Shown: positions 49,396-58,447, numbered from the stretch's first letter. The stretch is 64,000 bases of DNA from JAAOZP01 sp964616835 (GCA_964616835.1 CAZTSG010000001.1:18690-82689), one strand, 5' to 3'. The notes: generated by a model not told the origin, from the letters alone. Numbers and translations are program-made.

Positions 49396-50117
49396 GAGCA
49401 TTCAAATACAAGAGGAAGGATTCTTTAATACATAGGCTGGATCCCAGGTCTAAGTTTCTTCTCTCAATAGTGTTAATGTCTTTTTCAATAGTGTTTCTTG
49501 ATTTGCGCATACTCTTTGCAATCCTAATTTTTCAAATAACCCTATTAGGCTTGGCGAAGACTCTTAGAGAATGGGTTTATTCACTCAGGGGGTTAATCTT
49601 CTTTTTCATAATAATATTCATCACGCAAATACTATTCGGCGGGAGCCTTTTCACAGGATTCATACTCTCCTTAAGGCTTATAGTATTATCATCGTCGATG
49701 TCCTGGTTTTTCCTTTCCTCTACTCCCGAGGATATTGGTAGAGCTATGAGCGCTGCGCGAATCCCCATAGAGCTTACTTTCTCCTTCATAATGGCCATCC
49801 GTTTCATACCTGTTATCTACGACGAGTTCCAATCCATATACGATGCGCAGCGTTCACGTGGGCTGGAGCTTGAAAAAGGAGGCTTCAGGACGAGAATAAG
49901 AAACCTTATGCCGATTCTAATCCCCCTTCTCGTCGGGACAATAAGGAGGACTTATGAGATCGCCGACGCGATGGAGGTTAGGGCCTTCGGGGCCTCGCCC
50001 AAGAGAACAAGCTACAAGCCTTTAAAGTTTGGAAGGGGAGACTATTTTATCTGCTTAGCCGCAGCAATACTGGCTCTACTCATTTTCTACCTTAAACTGT
50101 TTTTAGGGCTGGAGTAG
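49383..50117 (+). CDS. ecfT: ECF transporter membrane coupling subunit T
   Basis: 244 residues with five to six membrane segments. The family's coupling motifs appear as SIYDAQRSRGLELEKGGF (first Ala-Arg-Gly box) and EIADAMEVRAFGASPKRTSY (second box). EcfT links the two ATPases to the missing substrate component. Confidence 0.93.
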   Translation: MSFLRAFKYKRKDSLIHRLDPRSKFLLSIVLMSFSIVFLDLRILFAILIFQITLLGLAKTLREWVYSLRGLIFFFIIIFITQILFGGSLFTGFILSLRLIVLSSSMSWFFLSSTPEDIGRAMSAARIPIELTFSFIMAIRFIPVIYDEFQSIYDAQRSRGLELEKGGFRTRIRNLMPILIPLLVGTIRRTYEIADAMEVRAFGASPKRTSYKPLKFGRGDYFICLAAAILALLIFYLKLFLGLE

Positions 50118-50119
50118 GC

Positions 50120-51598
50120 TTAAGCGAATCTTATTTGAGAAACCATTCCGTTCTTAAGCATGAGCACTGCAGCAATATTCGGAGTCGGCATTATTCCAAG
50201 CTGCTCTTGATACTTGGTTCTCTCCTGCCACGTACCGCTGTTTATTAGCTTAATTTCCCTATAAACCCCGTTTCTGAAAACATGTACGTGACCTGTATGA
50301 AACACATCCGGAACCTCATCTATGACAAGATCGTCTTGACCCTGTGCTAGTAAAGGTGTTCTATAACCGTACACTGGAGCTAGGTGCCTGAGTTGAAGCA
50401 TTATCTCCATAGCGTTCTCAGGCCTATCGTAACTCGCGTTCTTGGCGAAGGTTGCAATATCCTCCATGCTTGTGCCATGATACACTAGGAACTTAACACC
50501 GTGCAGCGACACCATGCAGGGATTGCTAAGAGATAATAGGTTTCCACTACTATCGAGCTTCTCCAGATACTCGTCAAATATCGGGGGCTGCGGGATAGCT
50601 CTTAGGGTAGCGTCATGATTGCCAGGTATAACTATGATCTTGATATACTCAGGTATTTGACTCAGAAGAGTTGAAAGACCAACATACTGTTCTTCCACAC
50701 TTCTCGCTTTCAGTTCTTTTTCTTGCTGAGGATAGACTCCAACGCCGTCTACAAGGTCTCCAGCTATGATTATGTACTTAACCCTGGAAGATACTTCCTT
50801 CTCCCTCCCAGTAAGACCCCCCTCCCTAAGCCACCGTATCATTCTTAAGAAGGCTTTCTCAGAGAATTTCTGGCTCCCATAATGGATGTCGGAGGTTAAG
50901 ATGACCGACACGTCTTCTTCAGCCGGCTTAAACCTCTTTATCGGCACGTCTGGAAAAATCAGCGACCTGCAGAAAAGCCTAGAGTTAGAGACGTAAAAGG
51001 ACACTCCGACCACCGAGTCAGGTAAGAGCCTGCCTATTTTTTCCCTCAAATCTCTGTCACAATCCTTAGGGATCATTATCTTCGTAGTGAAATCAATATC
51101 CTCCACTACAAGGTAGTTTTCACGCTTCTCATACACCATGGCTATGGTTTTCCCCTCTGAGCGGTCTGGGAGGCTGCATGCTTTTCTCAACGGGTAATAC
51201 GGAGCCATGTCCACTCTGCTCCTTAATATTGAAGAGATCTTTGAATACCTGTCTGCAAAATACCTTCTCCTAGCCTCCAGATCATCCGATGCCTGCCTAG
51301 CCTCGTAGGACTTTAAAACCTTGATTCTTTCCTCAATGTCTTTAGCTAAAACCTGATTGTGCACGCCCAACGACACCTCTGTCTTCATAGTGCTACCTAT
51401 AACTCGTTCAACAGCCTCTTTCGAGACAACAACCCCCTCTTTCCCGGTTTCTTCAACCAGTTTACTAAGGATCGTGTGAATCGATTTTTCATCGTAGTTT
51501 TCAACAAGAATTGAAAGTGCCTCCGGGTTTAGAAGCATCCCCAAGCGCGTTGCTTCTGCTAGTATCTTCCTCTTGACAACCTCCTTATTCTGACTCAA
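50120..51598 (-). CDS. dp1: DNA polymerase D small subunit DP1
   Basis: 492 residues. DP1 carries the 3'-5' proofreading phosphodiesterase of PolD. N-terminal helical region (about 1-95), an OB-like part, then the calcineurin-like core: SDIHYGSQKF, AGDLVDGVGVYP, PGNHDATLRAIPQPP, YHGTSMEDI and HTGHVHVFRNG. All metal ligands seem present, so exonuclease should be active. PolD is absent from Crenarchaeota, so this is a lineage marker. The large subunit DP2 is not in the window. Confidence 0.96.
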   Translation of the reverse strand: MSQNKEVVKRKILAEATRLGMLLNPEALSILVENYDEKSIHTILSKLVEETGKEGVVVSKEAVERVIGSTMKTEVSLGVHNQVLAKDIEERIKVLKSYEARQASDDLEARRRYFADRYSKISSILRSRVDMAPYYPLRKACSLPDRSEGKTIAMVYEKRENYLVVEDIDFTTKIMIPKDCDRDLREKIGRLLPDSVVGVSFYVSNSRLFCRSLIFPDVPIKRFKPAEEDVSVILTSDIHYGSQKFSEKAFLRMIRWLREGGLTGREKEVSSRVKYIIIAGDLVDGVGVYPQQEKELKARSVEEQYVGLSTLLSQIPEYIKIIVIPGNHDATLRAIPQPPIFDEYLEKLDSSGNLLSLSNPCMVSLHGVKFLVYHGTSMEDIATFAKNASYDRPENAMEIMLQLRHLAPVYGYRTPLLAQGQDDLVIDEVPDVFHTGHVHVFRNGVYREIKLINSGTWQERTKYQEQLGIMPTPNIAAVLMLKNGMVSQIRFA

Positions 51599-51689
51599 CC
51601 GTTAGAAATTGAACAGTAGAGTTTTTATTCTTTTCAAAGCCGATAAAGGATAAGTTTATTTACCTTGAGTAGAAAAATAACTGTTGTAA

Positions 51690-51875
51690 ATGTCTGAAGA
51701 ACGTTCTAAGAAAAAAGGAGGACGTAGGTCTGCCCGCCTCCCTGCGGGAACCGCGGGACTATTCAGCACCCTGGGTGAAAAAGGTAAAGGTTTTCAGATT
51801 AAGCCCATAATAGTAATCGCTCTATCGATAATCTTTGTAGCACTCAGCGTACTAATGCTTGTGTTGAGAATATAA
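51690..51875 (+). CDS. secG: Preprotein translocase subunit Sec61-beta (SecG)
   Basis: 61 residues. A basic, glycine-rich N-terminus with LPAGTAGLFSTLGEKGKGF, then one membrane helix (about 38-58) near the end. This is the archaeal Sec61-beta pattern. It is followed at once by a DUF2070 gene. Confidence 0.95.
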   Translation: MSEERSKKKGGRRSARLPAGTAGLFSTLGEKGKGFQIKPIIVIALSIIFVALSVLMLVLRI

Positions 51876-51879
51876 AAGA

Positions 51880-53649
51880 TTGTCCTCCAGAGACGCATCT
51901 CGTTATGCCAAGTTCCTCCTTTCATTTCCATCTTTACACGTATTAGCGCCTGTAAACCTCTTGCTAGAGGTAACTATTTCAATATTTATATTGGTTTCGT
52001 GTCCTATTCTCAGAGGGATTCCTCAAACTTTAATCCTATTTTTCTCACCAACGCTATACTCAGTATTCATCTATGAGGTTTTTCTTCGGGGAGATAAAAT
52101 CCTAACCTTAAGGAGACTGCTGGCGCTTCAATCTATCCAAGAGGTTCTTTACATACTGCTTGTTTCAATCGGATTTTTACTTGCTCTAGTTTTTGGTCAA
52201 AGTTCCTGCTCTACAATATTCTTCATGGTTTCAATAGGTGTGTCCTTGTCATCCTTCACCTCTACACTAGTAATGCTCGGCTTCCTGAGGAGAAAAACTC
52301 CTATTGTCCTCGCAATATCTTTGCTATACGCGTTTTTACAATCATCCCGCTGGCTCATATTAAGTCTAATACTGGTTGGATCGTGGGTCAAAACAATTCT
52401 GCCACTTTCAATATCTTTTTCCGCATGTCTACTCTTCTTGTTTACTATACGTCTTAAATGGGAGAAATACTCTTCGAAGAATCCGTTAGAGATTTTCAAA
52501 GCATACTTGGAATACTACTTAAACAAGAATCCTGAGCCGTTTGAAACCATCCTTGAGGAAATGAGTAGGAAAGAGGACCTAGCACTGTCCCTGTTGTTCC
52601 TAACACCTCGGGCTGGAGAAAGCCTGTCAATCTTCGGCTTATCCGCTCACTTCGGGCCATTTGGCACGGTTGGCAGCAGTTCACTGCCGAGTCGTTTAAT
52701 CGAGGAGTTTGAAAACAATGGTTTTCGAATAGTTCTGCTCCGTAATCTTTCAGACCACCGTTTTAACCTCCCCTCATGGAGACAAGTCGAGAAGATTAGG
52801 GAGAAGATGTTGGAAGCGTTAAGTTCCGCTGAACCCTTGGGAGAGTGTCGGGCAAGCATAATTCAAAAAGAGGCTGAGGGGTATTGCATCACCGCTATCC
52901 GTATCTGTTCCTATTGTATTGTTTTATTATCATGCCCAGGGCATTCTGTGGAAGACCTTCCTCCGGAATGGTTGCCAGTGTTTTCGGATATTGTGAGCAA
53001 CCACGGCTTAACTGCGCTAATAGTTACTGATGCGCATAACTCGATAGATTCTTCAAATTGGAAAATGTCGGAACCTAATAGGGAAACCTTCTCAAGGCTC
53101 TTGCATAGTGCGTTGGGAAACCTAAAGGAAATGCCTCAAAAAGATTTGAAAATCGGGTTTAACAGGCTTCTGCCCACCATTCTTCCTAGAGACGAAATAG
53201 GGCCTGGGGGAATATCTACCGTAGTTTTCAATACTGGGGATGAGAATCATGTCCTCGTATTAATTGACGGGAACAATATGGTTAGCGGATTACGTAATTA
53301 CCTCGTTAACAACCTTAAAAGCATACTCGGTTTATCAACGCTTGAGGTCGTTACGACAGACACTCACCTCCTAACCGGTGTTAGGAAGTCTAGGAAGGGA
53401 TATTTCCCAATAGGCTCTAAGACAGGTAGAGAGCTTATTCTTCAATCCTGCATGGAGTCTATTAATAGTGCTATGAAGAGTCTTTCCCCATGCTCAGTGA
53501 ATGCTTGGACCGGGAGAGTTGATGGGGTCAAGGTTACTGGGGAGGTTTTCGATAGGTTTATGAACTTCGTGGAGTATTGTGACAGAGTGATACGTGTTCT
53601 ATTTCTTGCTATAACACTACTGAATACTTTGTTGCTTGGCTTCCTTTAA
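51880..53649 (+). CDS. DUF2070-family membrane protein
   Basis: 589 residues from TTG 51880. About six membrane segments occupy the first 200 residues, then a large soluble domain with SAHFGPFGTVGSSSLPSRLI and NLSDHRFNLPSWRQVEKIRE, and one final hydrophobic stretch. These match DUF2070, an archaeal family often near secretion or lipid genes; function unknown. Its last 33 bases lie antisense to the end of the Alba gene. Confidence 0.85.
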   Translation: MSSRDASRYAKFLLSFPSLHVLAPVNLLLEVTISIFILVSCPILRGIPQTLILFFSPTLYSVFIYEVFLRGDKILTLRRLLALQSIQEVLYILLVSIGFLLALVFGQSSCSTIFFMVSIGVSLSSFTSTLVMLGFLRRKTPIVLAISLLYAFLQSSRWLILSLILVGSWVKTILPLSISFSACLLFLFTIRLKWEKYSSKNPLEIFKAYLEYYLNKNPEPFETILEEMSRKEDLALSLLFLTPRAGESLSIFGLSAHFGPFGTVGSSSLPSRLIEEFENNGFRIVLLRNLSDHRFNLPSWRQVEKIREKMLEALSSAEPLGECRASIIQKEAEGYCITAIRICSYCIVLLSCPGHSVEDLPPEWLPVFSDIVSNHGLTALIVTDAHNSIDSSNWKMSEPNRETFSRLLHSALGNLKEMPQKDLKIGFNRLLPTILPRDEIGPGGISTVVFNTGDENHVLVLIDGNNMVSGLRNYLVNNLKSILGLSTLEVVTTDTHLLTGVRKSRKGYFPIGSKTGRELILQSCMESINSAMKSLSPCSVNAWTGRVDGVKVTGEVFDRFMNFVEYCDRVIRVLFLAITLLNTLLLGFL

Positions 53650-53913
53650 GTGAGGATTCTCCACAACTATTTCTATCACAGGCACTATTCTTGAAGAGCC
53701 TTCCCCGCTTTCCTCTAGAATCCTTACTTCAATTATCTGCATGCCCGCTATATTCCTCCGCAGAAGATTGGCAACGTCAACAGCTCTAGAAATGTTCTCC
53801 CCCCTACCTCTTATGATGAGGGTTTTGCTCCCGCTATTAAACACGGTGATGCATGCGGTAACATAGTTCCAAGGCTTCTTCCTCCCCACTATAACCACAG
53901 CCTCGCTAGCCAA
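53617..53913 (-). CDS. alba: Alba, DNA/RNA-binding chromatin protein
   Basis: 98 residues. Signature VVIVGRKKPWNYVTACITVF with Lys17/Lys18 of the acetylated/binding pair, then LIIRGRGENISRAVDVANLL and a C-terminal beta hairpin. Alba dimers coat DNA and also bind RNA. The start overlaps the upstream RPA-like gene by eight bases. Confidence 0.95.
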   Translation of the reverse strand: MASEAVVIVGRKKPWNYVTACITVFNSGSKTLIIRGRGENISRAVDVANLLRRNIAGMQIIEVRILEESGEGSSRIVPVIEIVVENPHLKEAKQQSIQ

Positions 53914-55408
53914 TATTCATCATCTCCACTTCACTGTCGCCAGTAACCTCAACGCATAATCTACCTATACCCCTTTCCCTAACGTTGCACCATTTAATTC
54001 TTAACCCCATCCCGGGCCGTAGACCAAGTATTTTACTAGTGTTTTCGCGCCAAGCCACTACCTCCACCATCCCCGTGTCATCCATTATGTTTAGGCGGCA
54101 TGCTCTTATCTTTTCACCAGATGCTAAAACAACTTCTTGCTCTTCCGGGCTTGTTGAAACAACGCCCTCAACATGAATCTTCCTCATCCCGGGTTCAAGC
54201 TCGTTGATTCTACGAGTTTCCTCAGGCACCTTCACATTCGAAAACCCTTCTTCAACACCAATTATCGTTGTGGATGATGTTGTACTCAACAAAATCTGCT
54301 TTCCCCTGCTTCTCGTGAGAACGTTTAGAAAAGCTATCTTCTTTCCTTCAGCCTCTAATTGTTTAAGCCTGTCTATAATGCTGCCCCAGCATGTTAATAC
54401 AGCGTAGGACTCGCCGTCTGAAACAATAGTGTCCATCATCCTCCTCACTCTGCCGCCTAGGGAAATAACGTTCTCCTTAAACATCTTAAGCACATGAAGC
54501 TTCAGATTAACAAGTTTACCCGACTCTACTTTAGAAAGAGCGCTATACTCTGCTTCCCCCGTCTTGCTCAGTATCTCTAAACACCCCATTGAATTGAGCT
54601 CCAGCTCCAGGCTTCCGCTTAAGCCCCTCCTAACTCTAGCTCCAGCAACTAGGACAGTACTGAAAACATCTTTTTCAGTTACTTTAGTGGAATGTTCATG
54701 CCAAAGGGTTAGCGGCATCCTCAAATCCCCGTCTGCTAAGACTATCCTCCTAACAGTGCCTTCCCCTCTTATCGGGTCTGAAAATTTCTTGGCCTCCGAA
54801 ACCCCCGCTATTACAGCCTTAACGTTAACAACATTATCATCATGACTTAATTCTCCAAGTTTTTTAAAGAAGGCTTCTCTCGCAGGAATATCAGGGCTAT
54901 CTTCAATCTTCGACATGCTTCCAGCATTTCCTAAATGTATCTCTATGGTCCCCAGCCTCCCCTCTTTACTATATGCTCTTACCACTCTAACCACATCCCC
55001 AACATTGATGCCGAGCTCTCGGAGCAGGTTTGCTTTTTCTCTCCAAAGATACAGGTAGCCCCATCCTGAGGAGTCTCCTATTATAGCTCTCGTTATCAGA
55101 ATCCTGCCGTCAGCAGACTCTACTTCCTTCGGCTCTAAGATTGCAATAACCCTCCCACGCGTCGATACGCTCGTAAGGCCTGAAACAATGCTTCCAATCT
55201 TGATCTCCTTCTCCAGCGAAACCTCTTCCAGTCTTATTCCTAATTCGTTCGCCACGCTGAAGACGGCCCAAACCTCCCTATAGGCTTCGCTAACACGTGC
55301 ATGCTTCTTCTTCTCCTCTATTCTCCGAATAAGCTCTTCCCTAGACATGTCTCTTTTCTTCTCGAGAATAGCCTCGATATACCTTTGGATAAGCTCCTCC
55401 CTAGACAT
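53906..55408 (-). CDS. rpa: Multi-OB-fold single-strand DNA-binding protein (RPA-like)
   Basis: 500 residues with at least three OB domains: about 65-165 (RGRVIAILEPKEVESADGRI onward), 185-290 and 400-490, and possibly a fourth in 295-385. Such proteins bind single-stranded DNA in replication and repair. The N-terminus holds an imperfect duplication, MSREELIQRYIEAI then MSREELIRRIEEKK, so the second Met (residue 21) may be the real start. No zinc finger seen. Confidence 0.88.
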   Translation of the reverse strand: MSREELIQRYIEAILEKKRDMSREELIRRIEEKKKHARVSEAYREVWAVFSVANELGIRLEEVSLEKEIKIGSIVSGLTSVSTRGRVIAILEPKEVESADGRILITRAIIGDSSGWGYLYLWREKANLLRELGINVGDVVRVVRAYSKEGRLGTIEIHLGNAGSMSKIEDSPDIPAREAFFKKLGELSHDDNVVNVKAVIAGVSEAKKFSDPIRGEGTVRRIVLADGDLRMPLTLWHEHSTKVTEKDVFSTVLVAGARVRRGLSGSLELELNSMGCLEILSKTGEAEYSALSKVESGKLVNLKLHVLKMFKENVISLGGRVRRMMDTIVSDGESYAVLTCWGSIIDRLKQLEAEGKKIAFLNVLTRSRGKQILLSTTSSTTIIGVEEGFSNVKVPEETRRINELEPGMRKIHVEGVVSTSPEEQEVVLASGEKIRACRLNIMDDTGMVEVVAWRENTSKILGLRPGMGLRIKWCNVRERGIGRLCVEVTGDSEVEMMNIG

Positions 55409-55475
55409 CCGCCCCCTCTCCCATTCTAAACCCTAGTTTAATAAGTGGCTTAAGATATTTACGCACATCCATTGT

Positions 55476-55586
55476 CTAGCGTTTAGCAGCTCTCTTAGCG
55501 ATGAAATAGATAATTACTATTAGGATAGCGATCGCTAAGATAAGCGTCATCTTCTCTAAATTACCTATGAAATCGCTTAAACCCAT
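55476..55586 (-). CDS. Possible 36-residue single-helix membrane protein
   Basis: ATG 55586 to TAG 55476 gives 36 residues: a short amphipathic head, one hydrophobic helix of about 18 residues (MTLILAIAILIVIIYF) and a basic tail KRAAKR. This is a typical layout for a small membrane protein. It is below normal calling length and lies just upstream of the FtsX-type gene in the opposite direction. Confidence 0.45.
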   Translation of the reverse strand: MGLSDFIGNLEKMTLILAIAILIVIIYFIAKRAAKR

Positions 55587-55657
55587 GTCCTATTGGCTTG
55601 GAACAAAGGTTAATAAGCTTTAAATTGGTGGGAGAAACAACTATAGGTGGAGCAGAG

Positions 55658-56308
55658 TTGAGCAGGGAAGAGAGTGTCAAATTCCCGCTTTCTGAAGCAT
55701 TTGCGTTCAGCCTAGAGAGTATTAAACGAAGATTCAGCAGGGCCCTCGTAACCATGGCTTCAATAATACTTGGGATCTCGTTCCTATCCTTCCTTCTCAC
55801 CACCGGGAGAATAGTGTCAATTATGCAGCAACAGTCTGGTACCGCTGTACAAGCATACCAGATATGGATGGCAATTATAGCAATACTCATCTGTGCAGTG
55901 GGGATAGTGAACAGCATGTTGATGAGCGTAACAGAGAGATATAAAGAGATCGGCACCATAAAATGCTTGGGCGCGAGGAACAGGCATGTGTTGGAGATAT
56001 TCTTAATAGAAGCATTCTTCCTAGGGTTGATAGGTGGTGCTATAGGGGCAATCAGCGGCTGGGGTATCGCCGCCTTATGGCAATATCTACTGCCCCTAAT
56101 GACGCAACAAGGGTCTGCACAGACTGAGGCACTTATTATCGCGGTAAGACTGTGGTTAGAATTCAACGTTAATGAGCCGCTGGTCTTTTTATCGAATCCA
56201 CTAATAGGCATAGCTCTAAGCGTATTCATCGCACTAATATCGTCAATAGTGCCGGCTTATATTGCTGCTAAACTAAGCCCAACAGAGGCTTTGAGATATG
56301 AGGCTTAG
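55658..56308 (+). CDS. Miniature FtsX-type ABC permease without the large extracellular domain
   Basis: 216 residues from TTG 55658, chosen because GGTGGAG lies seven bases before it and a TATA-like AATAAGCTTTAAAT at about 55612-55625 excludes the open codons from 55598. The protein has a first membrane helix (RALVTMASIILGISFLSFLL) followed almost directly by the FtsX core (NSMLMSVTERYKEIGTIKCL, GARNRHVLEIFLIEAF, and two more helices ending PTEALRYEA). Typical MacB/FtsX proteins have about 200 extracellular residues between these parts; here there are fewer than 30. It is paired with the ATPase that follows. Confidence 0.85.
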   Translation: MSREESVKFPLSEAFAFSLESIKRRFSRALVTMASIILGISFLSFLLTTGRIVSIMQQQSGTAVQAYQIWMAIIAILICAVGIVNSMLMSVTERYKEIGTIKCLGARNRHVLEIFLIEAFFLGLIGGAIGAISGWGIAALWQYLLPLMTQQGSAQTEALIIAVRLWLEFNVNEPLVFLSNPLIGIALSVFIALISSIVPAYIAAKLSPTEALRYEA

Positions 56309-56320
56309 GAGGTGTTTCAA

Positions 56321-57046
56321 ATGGCTATGAGATATGAATATGCTGTCGAAACCGAGGATCTTGCGAAATACTACATAATGGGTCCCGTTACCGTTAAAGC
56401 TTTGGACGGCGTAAGCGTAAAGATCAGAAGGTCAGAATACTTGTCTCTAATGGGGCCTTCAGGAAGCGGAAAGACTACTTTCTTCAACATGGTCGGGGGC
56501 TTAGACAGACCTACTAGGGGAAAGGTTTTCATCGACGAAGTTGATATAGCAAGCCTAGACGCTTACGAGCTGGCGTGGCTGAGAGCTAAGAAAATAGGCT
56601 ATGTTTTCCAGACCTTCAACCTAATACCCGTGCTAACAGCCATGGAGAACGTTCTGCTACCGATGATTTTCACAGGCGTTGAAAGGGATGAGAGGATGAG
56701 GAGGGCTAGGGAAATGCTTACGAGAGTGGGCCTTGGAGAAAGACTGGACCATAAGCCTGGGGAACTCTCAGGCGGGCAGCAGCAAAGGGTTGCGATAGCA
56801 AGGGCGCTGGTAAACGACCCTGTTATAGTTCTCGCCGACGAGCCCACTGGAAACCTTGATCTACACACGGGGCTTGAAATAATCAATCTTTTGAAAACGC
56901 TGAACACGGAGAAGAAAGTCACTATAATAAACGCAACACACGACTTAAAGATGATCGATGTCAGCGACAGGATATTCTGGCTACGCGACGGCAAGATCGA
57001 GAGGATTGAAACTAGGGCTGAAGTAGCCGTTAGGGAGATCGAATAA
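56321..57046 (+). CDS. MacB/LolD-type ABC ATPase
   Basis: 241 residues from ATG 56321, preceded by AGGAGGTG at 56307-56314; the frame is open from 56312 but that lies inside the ribosome-binding site. Walker A MGPSGSGKTTFFN, Q-loop YVFQTFNLIPVLTAMENV, signature LSGGQQQRVAIARALVNDP, Walker B VLADEPTGNLD, and switch His in NATHD. This is the standard ATPase partner of FtsX-type permeases. Confidence 0.95.
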   Translation: MAMRYEYAVETEDLAKYYIMGPVTVKALDGVSVKIRRSEYLSLMGPSGSGKTTFFNMVGGLDRPTRGKVFIDEVDIASLDAYELAWLRAKKIGYVFQTFNLIPVLTAMENVLLPMIFTGVERDERMRRAREMLTRVGLGERLDHKPGELSGGQQQRVAIARALVNDPVIVLADEPTGNLDLHTGLEIINLLKTLNTEKKVTIINATHDLKMIDVSDRIFWLRDGKIERIETRAEVAVREIE

Positions 57047-57083
57047 AATAAGTCTAATGCGTAGGCTAATAGAATCTTAATGA

Positions 57084-58007
57084 CTAAAACCTATTTTTCG
57101 TTAAAAGCTCTAGCATTCTAATCTTTCTAAACAGCTTGTAAAGCAGTGGTAGGAGGAGCCCCACTATTAGAAGGCCTAGGAAAAACTGCCAGCCATAAAC
57201 TTCAAGAGATTCCTCCTTCAACTGGGGGAAAACTACATTAGTCTTTCTAATATTGACTTCATCAAAGTACAGTATGCCAATACAATGGTCTAACAATATC
57301 TCATCCATATATCCTCTACTACAGACCAATAGTAAAGTATCCCGGTCATATACGTTGTTCGGTATGAAAAAGTTGGGGGTCATTAAAAGATATGGAATAT
57401 TATATGGCGGTTCAACAAAGGATGATGATACAAACACGTATTTGAAAGTTCCAATAGGAGTCTCGTATGGAATAACGTTTTCTAAAAAAGTATAGTTTGC
57501 ATCAATCCTCCTTCCGAAGAAGTCTAGAAAAAGAGGAATTTTACCGGAACGTGATGCGAAGCTTCTCCAAAGAGGGAAGAAGCCAATTCTCCTTCCATCC
57601 CTATAAACTGTTAAAGTCTCCATATCAACATCGCACAGGAAGGATGTTTGAATTAGTTTAAACTCTACCCAGATTATTTTTTCTCCAGGCATCACTTTCG
57701 TTTGATTCGACCTCCATGCGTTAAGATCGAGGCTAACATTGAAACGTGCAAAAGTAGCATTCATACCTACGAGTTCGAATCTGTAAGTACCGTTGCAATA
57801 ATAAGGAGGATAACGTTCATCTTTCAAAGACAAATTATATAAGTATGAGTTAGAGACAAACAGAATTCCAGGTGGTAGCATATTTTCAACGAAATACTCC
57901 ACGTAGAACCCGGGCTTGAGCCAAGCGGGCTTAGGCTTAACATCAACGGGTTGAAGAAGAATGGAGAAGAACGTGACTACAATTAAGAACCTTGAAAGAT
58001 AGTACAC
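57084..58007 (-). CDS. Anchored surface protein, copy 1 of a paralogous pair (unknown family)
   Basis: About 307 residues from a GTG at 58007. Earlier in-frame starts run to 58076 but overlap the exported-protein gene in another frame. An N-terminal hydrophobic helix (SRFLIVVTFFSILLQ) is followed by PAWLKPGFYVEYF, an extracellular domain of about 240 residues with many Asn-X-Ser/Thr sites (NGTYRFEL, NATFARFNVSLDL, NYTF), and a C-terminal helix (FFLGLLIVGLLLPLLY) with a basic end. The paralogue at 60528-61484 shares the whole plan. No known domain recognised. It probably sits on the cell surface beside the divergent ABC exporter. Confidence 0.75.
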   Translation of the reverse strand: MYYLSRFLIVVTFFSILLQPVDVKPKPAWLKPGFYVEYFVENMLPPGILFVSNSYLYNLSLKDERYPPYYCNGTYRFELVGMNATFARFNVSLDLNAWRSNQTKVMPGEKIIWVEFKLIQTSFLCDVDMETLTVYRDGRRIGFFPLWRSFASRSGKIPLFLDFFGRRIDANYTFLENVIPYETPIGTFKYVFVSSSFVEPPYNIPYLLMTPNFFIPNNVYDRDTLLLVCSRGYMDEILLDHCIGILYFDEVNIRKTNVVFPQLKEESLEVYGWQFFLGLLIVGLLLPLLYKLFRKIRMLELLTKNRF

Positions 58008-58020
58008 TCTCCAAAACGAT

Positions 58021-58416
58021 TTACATAACTCCAGTAAACCGTCCAATTCCAGCGTATGCATATCCAATGGGCCCAATCCAATTATTTCCTAACGATACAT
58101 AAACTTTAGTAAGCGTGTATCCTCCCAGTTCTGGAGCTGAAACCCTAATGATCTGGGCGTAGAACTTGGCACTGGGTTGAGAGGGACAACTGCCTCCACC
58201 ATAACCCTTATGCGTAAAGTCAAAATAAAGACCAATATTAGGTGCGTAACGAGCTCCTACATAAGCATATGCATACCAACTATACAGGGGGCCTTCTCCT
58301 TTTCTGTAATCGTCATCCCAACTGTAGAATTGATCGCCGATATTTTGTGCGGTAATCAGTATTGCTGTTGAAGGGATTATTAAAATCATAAGCATAAACT
58401 TCTTATCACATAGCAT
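58021..58416 (-). CDS. Small exported protein, Tyr/Gly-rich, unknown
   Basis: 131 residues from ATG 58416, which lies just downstream of a TATA box at about 58448-58460; a GTG at 58431 is the outer limit of the frame. A signal peptide (LMILIIPSTAILITAQ, cleavage probably after AQ) precedes a mature part rich in Tyr, Gly, Ser and Ala: YSWYAYAYVGARYAPNIG, then KFYAQIIRVSAPELGGYTLT and IGPIGYAYAGIGRF. Predicted beta-rich. It lies upstream of the surface protein and divergent from the ABC transporter. A truncated paralogue is at 61471-61596. It could be the transporter's cargo or a surface peptide (inference). Confidence 0.65.
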   Translation of the reverse strand: MLCDKKFMLMILIIPSTAILITAQNIGDQFYSWDDDYRKGEGPLYSWYAYAYVGARYAPNIGLYFDFTHKGYGGGSCPSQPSAKFYAQIIRVSAPELGGYTLTKVYVSLGNNWIGPIGYAYAGIGRFTGVM

Positions 58417-58447
58417 ATTAATCACTTGCACACATTAAATGGACATC

